Assembly (NCBI GenBank): GCA_023426125.1
Contig: JAFABI010000067.1
Span: 1-64,000, forward strand
DNA length: 64,000 bases
Origin: Bacillota bacterium
GTDB taxonomy: Bacteria; Bacillota; Clostridia; Acetivibrionales; DTU013
Reading direction: 5' to 3'
The position numbers and the translations under genes are program-made. Within the stretch, counting starts at the first letter, position 1; each line of letters starts with the position of its first letter. Positions 10,101-19,036 of the stretch are shown in pieces. A model generated the notes under the pieces. That model was not told the origin of the DNA and ran no database searches. It saw only the letters and a list, made by a program, of their open reading frames with translations.

Positions 10101-12242
10101 AGGGAAGAAAGGACAACGGATATGTGTGCAAATTCCCAGGACAATACCGCTCTGCTTGCGGCCTTTATGCAAATTCAAAAAAGTGCGGCAGCAGCCGAGG
10201 AAACCTTCCAGAAGACGATTACGGAAAGCCATATGGCTTATATAAAGGCGGTTGAGGAAACCGTGCGGCAGATAGGCTCACTGGGTGGCGCTGTGAATGC
10301 CGGGGGCATTGGCGCAGTACAAAACAGGCCCACGCTTGCGCCGCCTGTTGCAGCTATCCGGGAAATCGTGCAGGAAAGCCCTTCCATGGGGACGCCCGGA
10401 AATGCATTCTCCCGAACGGAGCCTGACGCAGCAGCTGCCGTCATGGGTGAAGCTGTTGCCGCCCCTGCGATGGAAGGTAGGAATATGCCGGACATCAAAG
10501 CGGTTCTTCTGGAGGTGGTTTCCGAAAAAACCGGATATCCGTCGGAAATGCTCCGGCTGGATATGGACCTGGAGGCGGATTTGGGCATTGACTCCATAAA
10601 GAAGATTGAAATCCTGGCCGCGTTGAAGGAACAGATGCCTGGCTATGCGGAAGAGGATATTTCCGGGGTTGCCGCCTTCAAAACCCTGGGGGAGATTTTA
10701 GAGCATTTATCGCATCCCGCGGACAGCCGTCCGTTAACCCCTGAAAAATCGGAGGGAGAAAGCCGGCAGGAAAGCAGTGCTCCGGGGATCGGCCGCTATC
10801 TGCTGGCTTCAAGGGAAAGTCCTGCGGTTCTGCAGCCTGTGGCGCAGCTACCCGGTTCTGAAACCATCTTTATAACAAAAGATAAAAGAGGGATCGCCGA
10901 GGCTTTAGCACAGTGCTTCCAGGAAATACAGGCGAAAACGGAAATCGTGGAGAGGATACCGGAGGAGGCCGGAGCCTTGATTTATCTCAAAGGGCTGGAG
11001 CTTCCGCCCGACAGTGATTTTGACACCTGCTGCGCCATGACCCGGGAGGTTTTCGCTTTGGCGCGCCTGTGCGGCAAAAACCTGTCCTGCAAGGAAGGGC
11101 TTTTTGTCGTGGTGCAGGATACGGGAGGAAAAGCCGGCTTGGATAATCAGGCCGGCAGCGCTTCCTGGGCAAGCGGCCTGAGCGCCCTTGCCAAGACCTG
11201 CGCCAAAGAGTGGAGCCGGTCAAGGGTTAAGGCGATCAGCATTGACAGCAGGGCAATGTCAGCACCGCAAATTGCAAAGGAATTGTTTAAAGAAATTGTA
11301 TACGGCGGAAAGGAAATTGAAGTGGGGATCCCTTCACCGGAAAAGAGAATCACTCCGGAGCTGGTAAGAGAAGAGAAGCCCGGCGGCACCGCTCACCCGC
11401 TGAAGGAAAACGACCTATTGGTTGTATCCGGAGGGGCAAGGGGTATTGTAGCCCATTGCCTGCTGGAATTGTCAAAAAAGCATAAATTGCGCTTGGCCCT
11501 GCTGGGGCGCACCGAACTGACGGAAGAACCTGAAGGACTGGATGCATGCAGGACGGACGCCGAACTCAAAAAAGCGATCTTCGAAAGCGAGGCGCGAGAA
11601 GGATTAAAAACGCCGCTGGAAGTGGCTCTAAAAGCCGAAGCCATCCTGGCAGCCAGGGAAATAAGGGAAAACATCTCCAGGCTGGAGGCAAACGGAGCCG
11701 CGGTAGAATACTATCCGGCGGATATCCGTAATTTGCAGGAGGTCGGCGAGGTCGTGGAACAGATCCGGAGAAAACAGGGCGGGATCAAAGGAATCATCCA
11801 CGGCGCGGGTATCCTCGCAGATAAATTCATACACGAAAAAACCGACGAGCAATTTAAAAAGGTTTTTGAGACAAAAGTACACGGGTTTTATCATTTGCTG
11901 GAAGCGACAAAAACCGACGAGCTTACTCACATTTGCTGTTTTACTTCAATGGCGGCCCGCTTTGGAAATCCCGGACAGGCGGATTACGCCATGGCAAACG
12001 AAATCCTGAACAAGGTTTGCAGGGCCGAATCTGCCAGGCGGGGCGAAAAGTGCCTTGTAAAGGCCATCAATTGGGGCCCCTGGGATGGCGGCATGGTTAC
12101 GCCGTTTTTAAGGCGGCAGCTTGAAAATGAAGGAATTGCGATGATCACTCTGCCGGAAGGTGCGGTGAAATTTGCCGAAGAAATGGGTTACCGGGATGAA
12201 AACGCGATTGAGGTCGTTATTGGAGGCATACGGAAACAATGA
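7143..12242 (+). CDS. pfaA: PfaA-like megasynthase: KS-AT-ACP-KR
   Basis: ATG 7143 is chosen because GGAGGG at 7132-7137 is well spaced; ATG 7095, in frame, lacks a site. The 1699-residue order is ketosynthase (about 10-450, active Cys at 211 in VDAACGSS, His in EAHGTGT and GHTKGAAG), acyltransferase (about 570-870, active Ser676 in GHSFGE, preceded by FPGQGSQYVNMG), Ala/Pro-rich linkers, one acyl carrier domain (Ser1151 in LGIDSIKKIE) and a C-terminal ketoreductase (GGARGIVAH nucleotide site, catalytic Ser and Tyr in SMAARFGNPGQADYAMAN). This is the PfaA arrangement of iterative PUFA synthases, but those carry several tandem carrier domains and this has just one. It overlaps the next gene by ATGA. 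No phosphopantetheinyl transferase is visible in the window. Product chain length is unknown. Confidence 0.92.
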   Translation: MGRDMRQGAFNIAVVGMGAILPGASDKGMFWKNILDGKDCIIEVPSSHWLIEDYCEEANGREDKIHCKKGAFLPEMDFDPVEFGLPPKLLKSTDIIQLLALLAAKQVIKDTVSLTEDKLDRDKISVILGASGSTQLTGQMVAKVQKPVWIKAMREHGLEESKAEAVCDRIFNSYPDWDENTFPGYLNNIIAGRIANRFNFRGMNCCVDAACGSSLGALNMAVNELLLGRSELVITGGCDATSDIASFFSFERSHALSKTGDCRPFSEDADGTVLGEGIAMLALRRLKDARRDGDKIYALIQGIGCSSDGKAKSIYAPSSDGQALAIRKAYEHTGYPMSEVELIEAHGTGTLAGDRVEFSGLAKAYDGDPDKMLRHCAIGSVKSQIGHTKGAAGAAGLLKAIMALQHKVLPGTIKVARPNSRIKIEQSPFYINTATRPWIHEEKSTRKAGVSAFGFGGSNYHVAVEEYAGGPEKPLKIRHWPVELFLVSGKDAAEIRAGIHGLKSLLLEKSLSRAARTTRESFRASAPRRLAMLAKDADAALELCRQVLDKINEAEDEEISIPDRLYYFIGERRGKIACVFPGQGSQYVNMGSDMAVAFDEVRRVWDRTCVLDFREGISLSQVVFPVPAFEEAGRKKQQELLTKTQWAQPAIGAMSTALLELLKRLGLKPDFAAGHSFGEVTALYAAGTIPEAEDFIRISRKRGELMAEAASSLSGAMTAVFAGSELVEKILKESGTRVCIANYNSPSQVVISGDMAEIDAIEKRLGRRGMPFKRLPVAAAFHSKHVAGSKEPFYEYLKTKGFQAPEFGVLSNTSGELYPHEPEVIREILSEQLTRPVRFREQIENLYQKDVRIFVEVGPGSVMSKLITECLADRAHYAVPLDQKGKNGVASFLNALALLSAAGVELSFEALWKDFSWEEAPSRQLSPVSVKINGALYGKKYPPEGGFDSLPKPNTAIEAGEPEKSSPVIGGFSPGFENTAGCEKYAREERTTDMCANSQDNTALLAAFMQIQKSAAAAEETFQKTITESHMAYIKAVEETVRQIGSLGGAVNAGGIGAVQNRPTLAPPVAAIREIVQESPSMGTPGNAFSRTEPDAAAAVMGEAVAAPAMEGRNMPDIKAVLLEVVSEKTGYPSEMLRLDMDLEADLGIDSIKKIEILAALKEQMPGYAEEDISGVAAFKTLGEILEHLSHPADSRPLTPEKSEGESRQESSAPGIGRYLLASRESPAVLQPVAQLPGSETIFITKDKRGIAEALAQCFQEIQAKTEIVERIPEEAGALIYLKGLELPPDSDFDTCCAMTREVFALARLCGKNLSCKEGLFVVVQDTGGKAGLDNQAGSASWASGLSALAKTCAKEWSRSRVKAISIDSRAMSAPQIAKELFKEIVYGGKEIEVGIPSPEKRITPELVREEKPGGTAHPLKENDLLVVSGGARGIVAHCLLELSKKHKLRLALLGRTELTEEPEGLDACRTDAELKKAIFESEAREGLKTPLEVALKAEAILAAREIRENISRLEANGAAVEYYPADIRNLQEVGEVVEQIRRKQGGIKGIIHGAGILADKFIHEKTDEQFKKVFETKVHGFYHLLEATKTDELTHICCFTSMAARFGNPGQADYAMANEILNKVCRAESARRGEKCLVKAINWGPWDGGMVTPFLRRQLENEGIAMITLPEGAVKFAEEMGYRDENAIEVVIGGIRKQ

Positions 12243-15200
12243 TAAAATCCTTTGAAAAAATAGCGATTGTGGGTTCTTCCTGCCTGCTGCCCGGCTGCCA
12301 TACCCCGAAAGAGCTGTCGGAAATCGCAGCGGGGAATAAAGTGGCCATTTCCGGCGTACCGGAGGGCTATTGGCGGGTAAGCACCAAAAGGATGGTGGCG
12401 TCGGACAAAGAGGCATTAACGCCCGACCGTACGCTGACGGACAACGGAGGATATGTCACAGGTTTTGAGGAGATTTTTCGGACCGACGGCTTTAAAGTGG
12501 ACGCGGCTTTGATCAAGGAACTGGACCCGCTGTTTCAATGGTGTTTGCACACAGGCCGCGGAGCCCTTGCGTCAGCAAAAATTCTCGGAAATGAGCAGCT
12601 GCTTCAAAATGCGGGTGTTATCATGGGAAATCTGATGTACCCCACCGCTTCCATGTATAAAATGGCCGAAGAAATCTATCTGGAGAAATTGCGCTTTGCA
12701 TCCTCAAAAAATGCGACGGCAATTCATCCGTATAACCGCTTTATGTCGGGGCTGCCTGCGATTTTGCTGGCGGAGGCCCTTGGCATGGGAGGGGACTCTT
12801 TTGCCGTGGACGCGGCCTGTGCGTCAAGCCTTTATGCCATTAAGCTGGCCTGCGACAGGCTGCACCGCCGCGAGGCCGACGTAATGCTGGCAGGAGCGGT
12901 AAGCTGCTCCGATCCCCTGTTTACCCATGTGGGCTTCAGCCAGATCAAAGCCATGAGCGCCTCCGGCATCAACAAGCCCTTCAGCATCCATGCAGACGGC
13001 CTGATTCCGGCGCAGGGGGCGGCCTTTGTGGTGCTGAAAAGGCTTGAGGACGCCAGAGAGAGCAAGGATACCATTCTTGGCGTAATCCGGGGCGTTGGCT
13101 TATCCAACGACGGACGAAGCGGAGGATTCCTGTCGCCCTCTTTAAAGGACCAGGTGCGCTGCATGCAGCAGGCTTATGAAATGTCGGGGATCGCTCCGGA
13201 GGAAGTTGGCTACATTGAATGCCATGCTACCGGGACTGTCATCGGGGATGGGGTGGAGATAAAAAGCATGTCGGAGGTTTTTCCCGCCGGGCATAAAATC
13301 GCCCTGGGCTCTCTTAAAGCCAATCTGGGGCACCTGATTACGGCGTCCGGCGTGGCAGGCCTGATTAAAGTGCTGGAAATGTTCCGGGGAAATTTTATCC
13401 CTTCCACGCCCAATGCGTATCCGGTATTGCCGGAAATCGAAAGCTCCCCCTTTTATATTCCCCTGGGGGTGGAAGCATGGAGCTCCGAAGGTAAAAAACG
13501 GGTGGCGGCGGTGAGCAATTTCGGTTTTGGCGGGAATAACGCACATCTCATCGTTGAAGCCTGGCAGGAAGAAGGAACCGGCGCCCCACCGGATGTCGAA
13601 CCCCGGGTGGATGACGCTGCCTGTACCCAGCCGGTCAGTGAAAAGGGAGCTGCCGCTGCTCTGGCGGTGGTAGGTATAAGCGTAAGGACCAATCTCGCAG
13701 AGAATGAGGAGGAATTTCTCAGCAGGATTCTATCGAAAGTGGGGGCGGATGAGGCGCGGAAGCCCAAAGACAGTGTTTCTTTCGCCATTGGCGAGGTTTC
13801 TTTTCCTCCCAGGGATCTGGAAAAAACCATCGGCCAGCAGCTTCTGCTTTTAAAGGCGGCAACGGAAGCCGTGTCGGAGATAAAAATGCCCGACCGGGAC
13901 AGGACTGCCGTTTTTGTCGGCATGGAAACGGATTCCGAAGTGACCCGCGGAAGATTGCGGTGGACCCTGGAGGAGGTTCTGGAAAAACAGAACTGCAATT
14001 ATACGGCAAATGAGCTTCAACGATACAGGGACATTATTGCATATAAGACCGACCCTGCCAGCTACCTGGGCTCTCTGGCAAATATCCTGGCCAACCGGAT
14101 CAACAATCAATATGATTTGAAGGCTTACGGCTTTTCCATCGCCGGTGAAGCCCTGTCGGGAGACTTTGCGGTTGAGCTGGCCTGCCACGGGCTGAAATCA
14201 GGGGAGATTGACGCTGCGGTGGTAGGAGCCGTTGACATGTGCCGGCAAATCGTCCATGAAGAAGCGGTGAAAAAGGTGTTTCCGGAGGTGGGGGGAAGCG
14301 GAGCGGATGCGGCTGTGGTGCTTGTTATAAAGCGGCTTGAGGATGCCGTTAGGGATGGGGATGCCGTCTTGTGTACCATTGATTCGGTAGCCGGGACGCC
14401 CCGGCCGGAAACCGGCAATATCCATGTGGGCAATTATCCCGGCAGCTATGACGTTTCCTCTGTCCTTGGCTATTCTCACGCGGCCGCCGGAATGCTGAAC
14501 CTGGCGGCGGGGGTATTGATGCTTTCCCGTGGGGCGTTTCCCGGCGGGGTGCAGGAAGGCGGAGGGATGAAGGACGTTAAAGCAGGAAGGATTTCCATCA
14601 ACGTATGCAATACGACCTTCTTTGGAAAATGCCGATCAACGGTTTTGAGCGGAGAAGCGGAAGGAAGCCGGGAGAAAAGCTCCGGCAAGGGGGCGGGGGC
14701 ATTGAACGGGATCGGAACCGGAAGCGGGGCCTCCGGGAGGGTGTTTTCTTATCCCTTGAGGCTTCTAGACCTGGATGAAATTGTAAGAATGAGAGAAGCA
14801 GCATCACGGGAAGTTCCTGTGGAAAAAATCGTGACAGAGGTTGTGACAGAGCCTGTAACGGGCATTGAGACCAAACCGGCAAAGGGGCTCGTGATGGAAA
14901 AGAGTGTACCTGAGCCGGCGGCAAATGCCAGACTGCTTCCTCCTCCGCCGGAGCTTCAATCCCTATGCGGGATATATGACAGGGCTCTGGCCCACGGACA
15001 ATCATACGAAGCTCGTTTGCAAGCTGCGGTTCCGCAAATGTCCTTGCCTGAAACAAAAATGTCCGGGGATGCTGCTGCAATTGTGACATGTCTCCAAACG
15101 CTGACAGAGACCCACGAGCAGCATCTCAAATTGAAAGAGGTGTCACACAAAAGCTTTATGAGCCTGTTGTCAGGCCTGAGACGGAAAATGGCGGAGCAAG

Positions 15201-18200
15201 TATCCGATGGACGGAGCAATGAGGCTGCATATGAGCAAGACAGGGAGGTAAATCGGCAGCCGAAAGCAGAAAAGGAGCAGGAAAATACGGCAAAGGGGAA
15301 GGAAAAGGCATTAAGCGGGCACAGTAAGGCAGTAAAGCAGCAGGAGAAATGGGGAAAGGAAAGCTGGGAGGAACCCACCGGCCCCGCTTTCACCCGAAGC
15401 CAGCTGGAAACCCTTGCCACCGGCAAAATTTCCTCCGTCTTCGGAGAAATTTTTAAGCCGCAGGATGCCTATCCTGTCCAGGTCCGAATGCCTGAGCCTC
15501 CGCTGCTGCTGTGTGACAGGGTTACCGGCCTTGCGGGCGAGCCGCTGAGCATGGGCCGCGGCAGGATCTGGACGGAAACCGATATAAGATCCGATGCGTG
15601 GTATCTGCATGACGGAAGGATGCCCGCAGGAATATTCATGGAGGCTGGCCAGGCGGATTTGCTGCTGGCCTCATGGCTGGGCGTCGATATGCTGAACAAG
15701 GGAGAGCGGGCATACAGGCTTCTTGGCTGTCAGCTGGTATTTCACGGCTCCCTTCCCGAAGCAGGCGAAACCCTGCGGTTTGAAATCACCGGCGACGGTT
15801 TTGCCAGCCACAGTGGGGTGCGGCTTTTTCTCTTTCACTACCAGTGCAGGGTAGGGGAGGAAGTCCGGATATCCATGACAAACGGCCAGGCCGGCTTTTT
15901 CACAAGGGAAGAACTGGATAACTCTCAGGGGCTTGTCTGGAGCGCGCAAACCGCCAGGTATACCCCGGAGTCGGAGGCCAGAATTGACCCGCCAGCTGCC
16001 GGCTGTGATGCAAAAAGCTTTCCGAAGAAGAACATTGAACAATACCTGAAGGGTAATCTACAGGCTTGCTTCGGCAGCGAATTTGGAGACGGGAGCAGAG
16101 GCGGCAGGCTTCCGGTCTACCTGACGGGGAAATTTCTTTTGTTTGACGAGATCGTGTCCTTCGACACTTGCGGCGGTCCCAAAGGCAGGGGATATTTATC
16201 CGCTTCCATGAAAATCGATCCGGGGCTCTGGTTTTTCAACGGACATTTCAAGAATGACCCCTGTATGCCGGGAACACTTATGGCAGAAGCGTTCCTGCAG
16301 ATTATGGCGTTTTACATTGCTGCCTGCGGCTATACCCGCGGAAAGGAAGGCTGGCATTTTGAGCCCGTCCCGGATGAAAAATACACTTTTTCCTGCAGGG
16401 GCCAGGTATCGCCGGATTCTAAATTAATCCTTTACGAGATTTTTGTTGATGAAATCATCAGCGGACCCATGCCTGCAATTTTTGCCCATGTGCTGGGGAC
16501 GGTAGACGGGCTGAAAGCCATGGGCTGTGAAAGGCTGGGACTGCGCCTGGTGCCGGGGAGAGAGGAGGACAAGAAGGAGCGGAGCCTTGCGACAAGACCT
16601 GCGCCAACAGCAGCATCAACGCCGACAGCAAGCACTGGCGAAAATATAACTTCCGATAATCTTTTCCGGGGAACTACGCTTGGCGCTCCATTCCCCAGAA
16701 AAGAATCGGAAGTAATATTTTCGGTGCTCCTAAGTGAAAAAGGCAATAAGGAAGAGCCCCAGGGACAATCCGGGGAGGATAGGACTCCTGCTGAAGAGGA
16801 AGTGAAGGCGCAAGCCCTTGAGTGGATCGAGTCCTGGTCTATTTCTCTGAAGGATGAGCCCTGGATTGCAGACCATTGCCCCACCTATACGATACCGACC
16901 CTGCCCCTTACCTACGAACTGGACAGTATGATTGATGCGGTTTTATCAAAGTTTCCGGATAAAAAGGCTGTCCTGGTGGATAAACTGGAGACAAAAAAAT
17001 GGATGGCATTCCATGGCGGCTGTTTGCATGGAAGAACCATTGTCAGGAAATGCTGTGACGATATGTTTAAAGTGTCGCTGGAAATCCTGGAAGAGAAGGA
17101 CAATCACAGGAAGTATATCAATACGGCCGCCTGTTTTATAACCATTGGTGATGAATACCCGGCGCCGGAGGGGGACGTTTCTTTCACGGTTTCCAATACG
17201 GTTGACATGGAATCGCCCTATAAAGACGGTATAGTTTTTCATGGGCCTTCCCTGCAGTTGATGAGGGAATGGAAACTGGGGAAGGATGGGGCGTGCTGCC
17301 TGGTGGATGCGGAATCCAGGGGCGTGCCCTATGGCAGGGTTAATCCGGGAGCGCTGGATGCGGCGCTTCATGCAATCCCCCATGACAATATGCAGGTATG
17401 GGATCCGAAAATACGGGACAATATGATCAGCTATCCGGTAAAAATAGAGCAGTTTCGGCTTTTCAGGGATGTTCCCGCCAGGGGCGGGCTGGAGGTGAGC
17501 CTCAAGCTTGAAAGCATCTTTTCGCAGCGTTTGTCCCACGTCCGTTTTGTAATATCCCGGGAAGGCAGTCCGGTTTGCTCTTTCCGGCTGAGTGAAGTCA
17601 TACTGCCCAAAGGCAGCCTGATCTCTGCTCCGCCCCTTGAGCGAAGAGACTTTTTGCTGCACAGACGCTTTATACCGGGGCTGACGATCTCCAGGTTTGA
17701 CGGTGAAGGCTCCGGGCTTGATTACAGCGACGTCGCGGAAAGCAATTTTCTGAAAGGGTCTGTAGAGCATGTTTTCCGTGTAGAGGGCACTGTGGAGGAA
17801 ATGACGGAAAAAATTGCAGTGAAGGAGTATGCCGCGGCAAAGCTTCTCCTGCATCCGTCGGATATTGTGTTTGACGGCAGCGGAAGGAAATGCGCCAACA
17901 CTCCGCTGAATGAATTTCTGCTTCAACCCGTAAAAAAGGAGAAGGGAGTCCGCATTCTGCCGTCCGAGCCTTTGCCGATTGACCTAGAAGGCTTTAAGGA
18001 GCATTGGACGGGCCAGTATGGGGCTTCATCCCCGATTATGCTTGATATCGCCCTGTCCCTGGTTCACAAGTATCTGCGGAGGCTGATTTTGAAAAATCCC
18101 TCCGCCCTGGCCTCGTTCAAAGGAAAGCCCGTGATGTATCTTGCCAATCACCAGACAATGCTGGAGTCCTTCCTGTTCCTCCTGCTCGTCAGCGGATTGC

Positions 18201-18928
18201 AGGAAATGCCGCTGAAGGTCGTTTCAAAAAAGGAGCACAGCGGGACCCTGATGTCGAAGCTGATCAGCTTTGGAACGGAAAAAATGGAAGGATTGCAGTC
18301 TCCCTTTGAAGTGCTGTACATCAACCGGGAGAGCCAGATGGAAATGCTCAGGTCCTTCCACGGCATTGCCGATGAAATGGCCCGGAGCCCCTTCTCCCTG
18401 TTTGTGCACGCAGAAGGGCACAGAGCCTTTGCGGCAGGCCAAAAAACAGAGAAATTGAGTTCTGTTCTTGTAGACATGGCGCTTCAGTTTGATTTGCCCG
18501 TGGTACCGGTCCGCTTTTACGGCGGGCTGCCGGTGGAGCCGGCGGACACGAGGCTTGATTTCCCGGTGGGGGACGGCATGCAGGACATCTATATCGGTGA
18601 ACCCGTTTGCGCTGCGGAAATCAGGGAACTGCCTTACGCCGGCCGCATTAAAAAAATATTGTCGGATATGAACACGCTGGGAGCGCCTTATGAGTATGAG
18701 ACTCCTTTGGGTTCCGATCCGGGTTTCTCCGGGGATGTTTTGAAATGCATGGGTGAGCTGGGAATCCCCGCGCTGCCTGCGGCGATTCTTCAAGCGCTCT
18801 GGATGAATCCCCGGCTTTCAGGGGAAACGAAGGAGTTTATGGACGCGCTGCTGAAGCGGTCACTGAGGCATGACCGCAAGGATGAAGGGGCCAGAATAGC
18901 ACGATTACTGCTTTTGCCGCAGGAATAG
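12239..18928 (+). CDS. pfaC: PfaC-like megasynthase: KS-CLF-DH-DH-PSDH with C-terminal acyltransferase
   Basis: A 2229-residue protein. Domains in order: ketosynthase (about 5-430, Cys194 in VDAACASS, His in ECHATGT and NLGHLITASG); chain-length-factor-like second KS (about 475-800) with no active cysteine (SIAGEALSG replaces it); a charged linker; two FabA-type hot-dog dehydratases (His1124 in YLHDGRMPAG, His1336 in NGHFKNDPCMPG); a polyketide-type double hot-dog dehydratase (about 1520-1810, His1546 in IADHCP, Asp1707 in ALDAALH); and a PlsC-type acyltransferase (about 1960-2130, NHQTMLES and FVHAEGHR). The C-terminal acyltransferase fusion is known from myxobacterial Pfa3 proteins and suggests the chain passes straight to a lysophosphatidate-like acceptor. 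In NHQTMLE the usual HxxxxD aspartate is Glu. Residues about 1465-1497 are encoded by a palindromic repeat. Start overlaps the previous stop, so translation is coupled. Confidence 0.9.
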   Translation: MIKSFEKIAIVGSSCLLPGCHTPKELSEIAAGNKVAISGVPEGYWRVSTKRMVASDKEALTPDRTLTDNGGYVTGFEEIFRTDGFKVDAALIKELDPLFQWCLHTGRGALASAKILGNEQLLQNAGVIMGNLMYPTASMYKMAEEIYLEKLRFASSKNATAIHPYNRFMSGLPAILLAEALGMGGDSFAVDAACASSLYAIKLACDRLHRREADVMLAGAVSCSDPLFTHVGFSQIKAMSASGINKPFSIHADGLIPAQGAAFVVLKRLEDARESKDTILGVIRGVGLSNDGRSGGFLSPSLKDQVRCMQQAYEMSGIAPEEVGYIECHATGTVIGDGVEIKSMSEVFPAGHKIALGSLKANLGHLITASGVAGLIKVLEMFRGNFIPSTPNAYPVLPEIESSPFYIPLGVEAWSSEGKKRVAAVSNFGFGGNNAHLIVEAWQEEGTGAPPDVEPRVDDAACTQPVSEKGAAAALAVVGISVRTNLAENEEEFLSRILSKVGADEARKPKDSVSFAIGEVSFPPRDLEKTIGQQLLLLKAATEAVSEIKMPDRDRTAVFVGMETDSEVTRGRLRWTLEEVLEKQNCNYTANELQRYRDIIAYKTDPASYLGSLANILANRINNQYDLKAYGFSIAGEALSGDFAVELACHGLKSGEIDAAVVGAVDMCRQIVHEEAVKKVFPEVGGSGADAAVVLVIKRLEDAVRDGDAVLCTIDSVAGTPRPETGNIHVGNYPGSYDVSSVLGYSHAAAGMLNLAAGVLMLSRGAFPGGVQEGGGMKDVKAGRISINVCNTTFFGKCRSTVLSGEAEGSREKSSGKGAGALNGIGTGSGASGRVFSYPLRLLDLDEIVRMREAASREVPVEKIVTEVVTEPVTGIETKPAKGLVMEKSVPEPAANARLLPPPPELQSLCGIYDRALAHGQSYEARLQAAVPQMSLPETKMSGDAAAIVTCLQTLTETHEQHLKLKEVSHKSFMSLLSGLRRKMAEQVSDGRSNEAAYEQDREVNRQPKAEKEQENTAKGKEKALSGHSKAVKQQEKWGKESWEEPTGPAFTRSQLETLATGKISSVFGEIFKPQDAYPVQVRMPEPPLLLCDRVTGLAGEPLSMGRGRIWTETDIRSDAWYLHDGRMPAGIFMEAGQADLLLASWLGVDMLNKGERAYRLLGCQLVFHGSLPEAGETLRFEITGDGFASHSGVRLFLFHYQCRVGEEVRISMTNGQAGFFTREELDNSQGLVWSAQTARYTPESEARIDPPAAGCDAKSFPKKNIEQYLKGNLQACFGSEFGDGSRGGRLPVYLTGKFLLFDEIVSFDTCGGPKGRGYLSASMKIDPGLWFFNGHFKNDPCMPGTLMAEAFLQIMAFYIAACGYTRGKEGWHFEPVPDEKYTFSCRGQVSPDSKLILYEIFVDEIISGPMPAIFAHVLGTVDGLKAMGCERLGLRLVPGREEDKKERSLATRPAPTAASTPTASTGENITSDNLFRGTTLGAPFPRKESEVIFSVLLSEKGNKEEPQGQSGEDRTPAEEEVKAQALEWIESWSISLKDEPWIADHCPTYTIPTLPLTYELDSMIDAVLSKFPDKKAVLVDKLETKKWMAFHGGCLHGRTIVRKCCDDMFKVSLEILEEKDNHRKYINTAACFITIGDEYPAPEGDVSFTVSNTVDMESPYKDGIVFHGPSLQLMREWKLGKDGACCLVDAESRGVPYGRVNPGALDAALHAIPHDNMQVWDPKIRDNMISYPVKIEQFRLFRDVPARGGLEVSLKLESIFSQRLSHVRFVISREGSPVCSFRLSEVILPKGSLISAPPLERRDFLLHRRFIPGLTISRFDGEGSGLDYSDVAESNFLKGSVEHVFRVEGTVEEMTEKIAVKEYAAAKLLLHPSDIVFDGSGRKCANTPLNEFLLQPVKKEKGVRILPSEPLPIDLEGFKEHWTGQYGASSPIMLDIALSLVHKYLRRLILKNPSALASFKGKPVMYLANHQTMLESFLFLLLVSGLQEMPLKVVSKKEHSGTLMSKLISFGTEKMEGLQSPFEVLYINRESQMEMLRSFHGIADEMARSPFSLFVHAEGHRAFAAGQKTEKLSSVLVDMALQFDLPVVPVRFYGGLPVEPADTRLDFPVGDGMQDIYIGEPVCAAEIRELPYAGRIKKILSDMNTLGAPYEYETPLGSDPGFSGDVLKCMGELGIPALPAAILQALWMNPRLSGETKEFMDALLKRSLRHDRKDEGARIARLLLLPQE
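16631..16728. repeat. Palindromic AACTTCCGATAATC element inside a coding region (family B)
   Basis: A 98-base near-perfect inverted repeat with arms at 16631-16673 and 16691-16728 lies in frame in the linker between the second FabA-like dehydratase and the polyketide-type dehydratase. It contributes about 33 residues (GENITSDNLFRG and onward) without a stop. Its left arm shares 36 identical bases with an intergenic copy at 25757, and its first 19 bases recur at 48973. Confidence 0.85.
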
Positions 18929-19036
18929 CTTTCCCCGGGAACTGCGGCGGTTCATAACAGCCGCGTCACCGCGTGTCCGCGTAGGGGAGCTATGTACCAT
19001 AACAATACCTTTATTGTAAGCAGGGGGTGATATAGT

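Noticed and set aside
13650..14640. Second active ketosynthase in the PfaC-like protein
   Set aside because: The position of the active cysteine reads SIAGEALSG, so it is a chain-length-factor-type domain.
14640..15450. A separate PfaB-type acyltransferase domain between CLF and DH
   Set aside because: This stretch is charged, low-complexity linker with no GHSxGE motif; the only malonyl-type acyltransferase seen is in the upstream protein.
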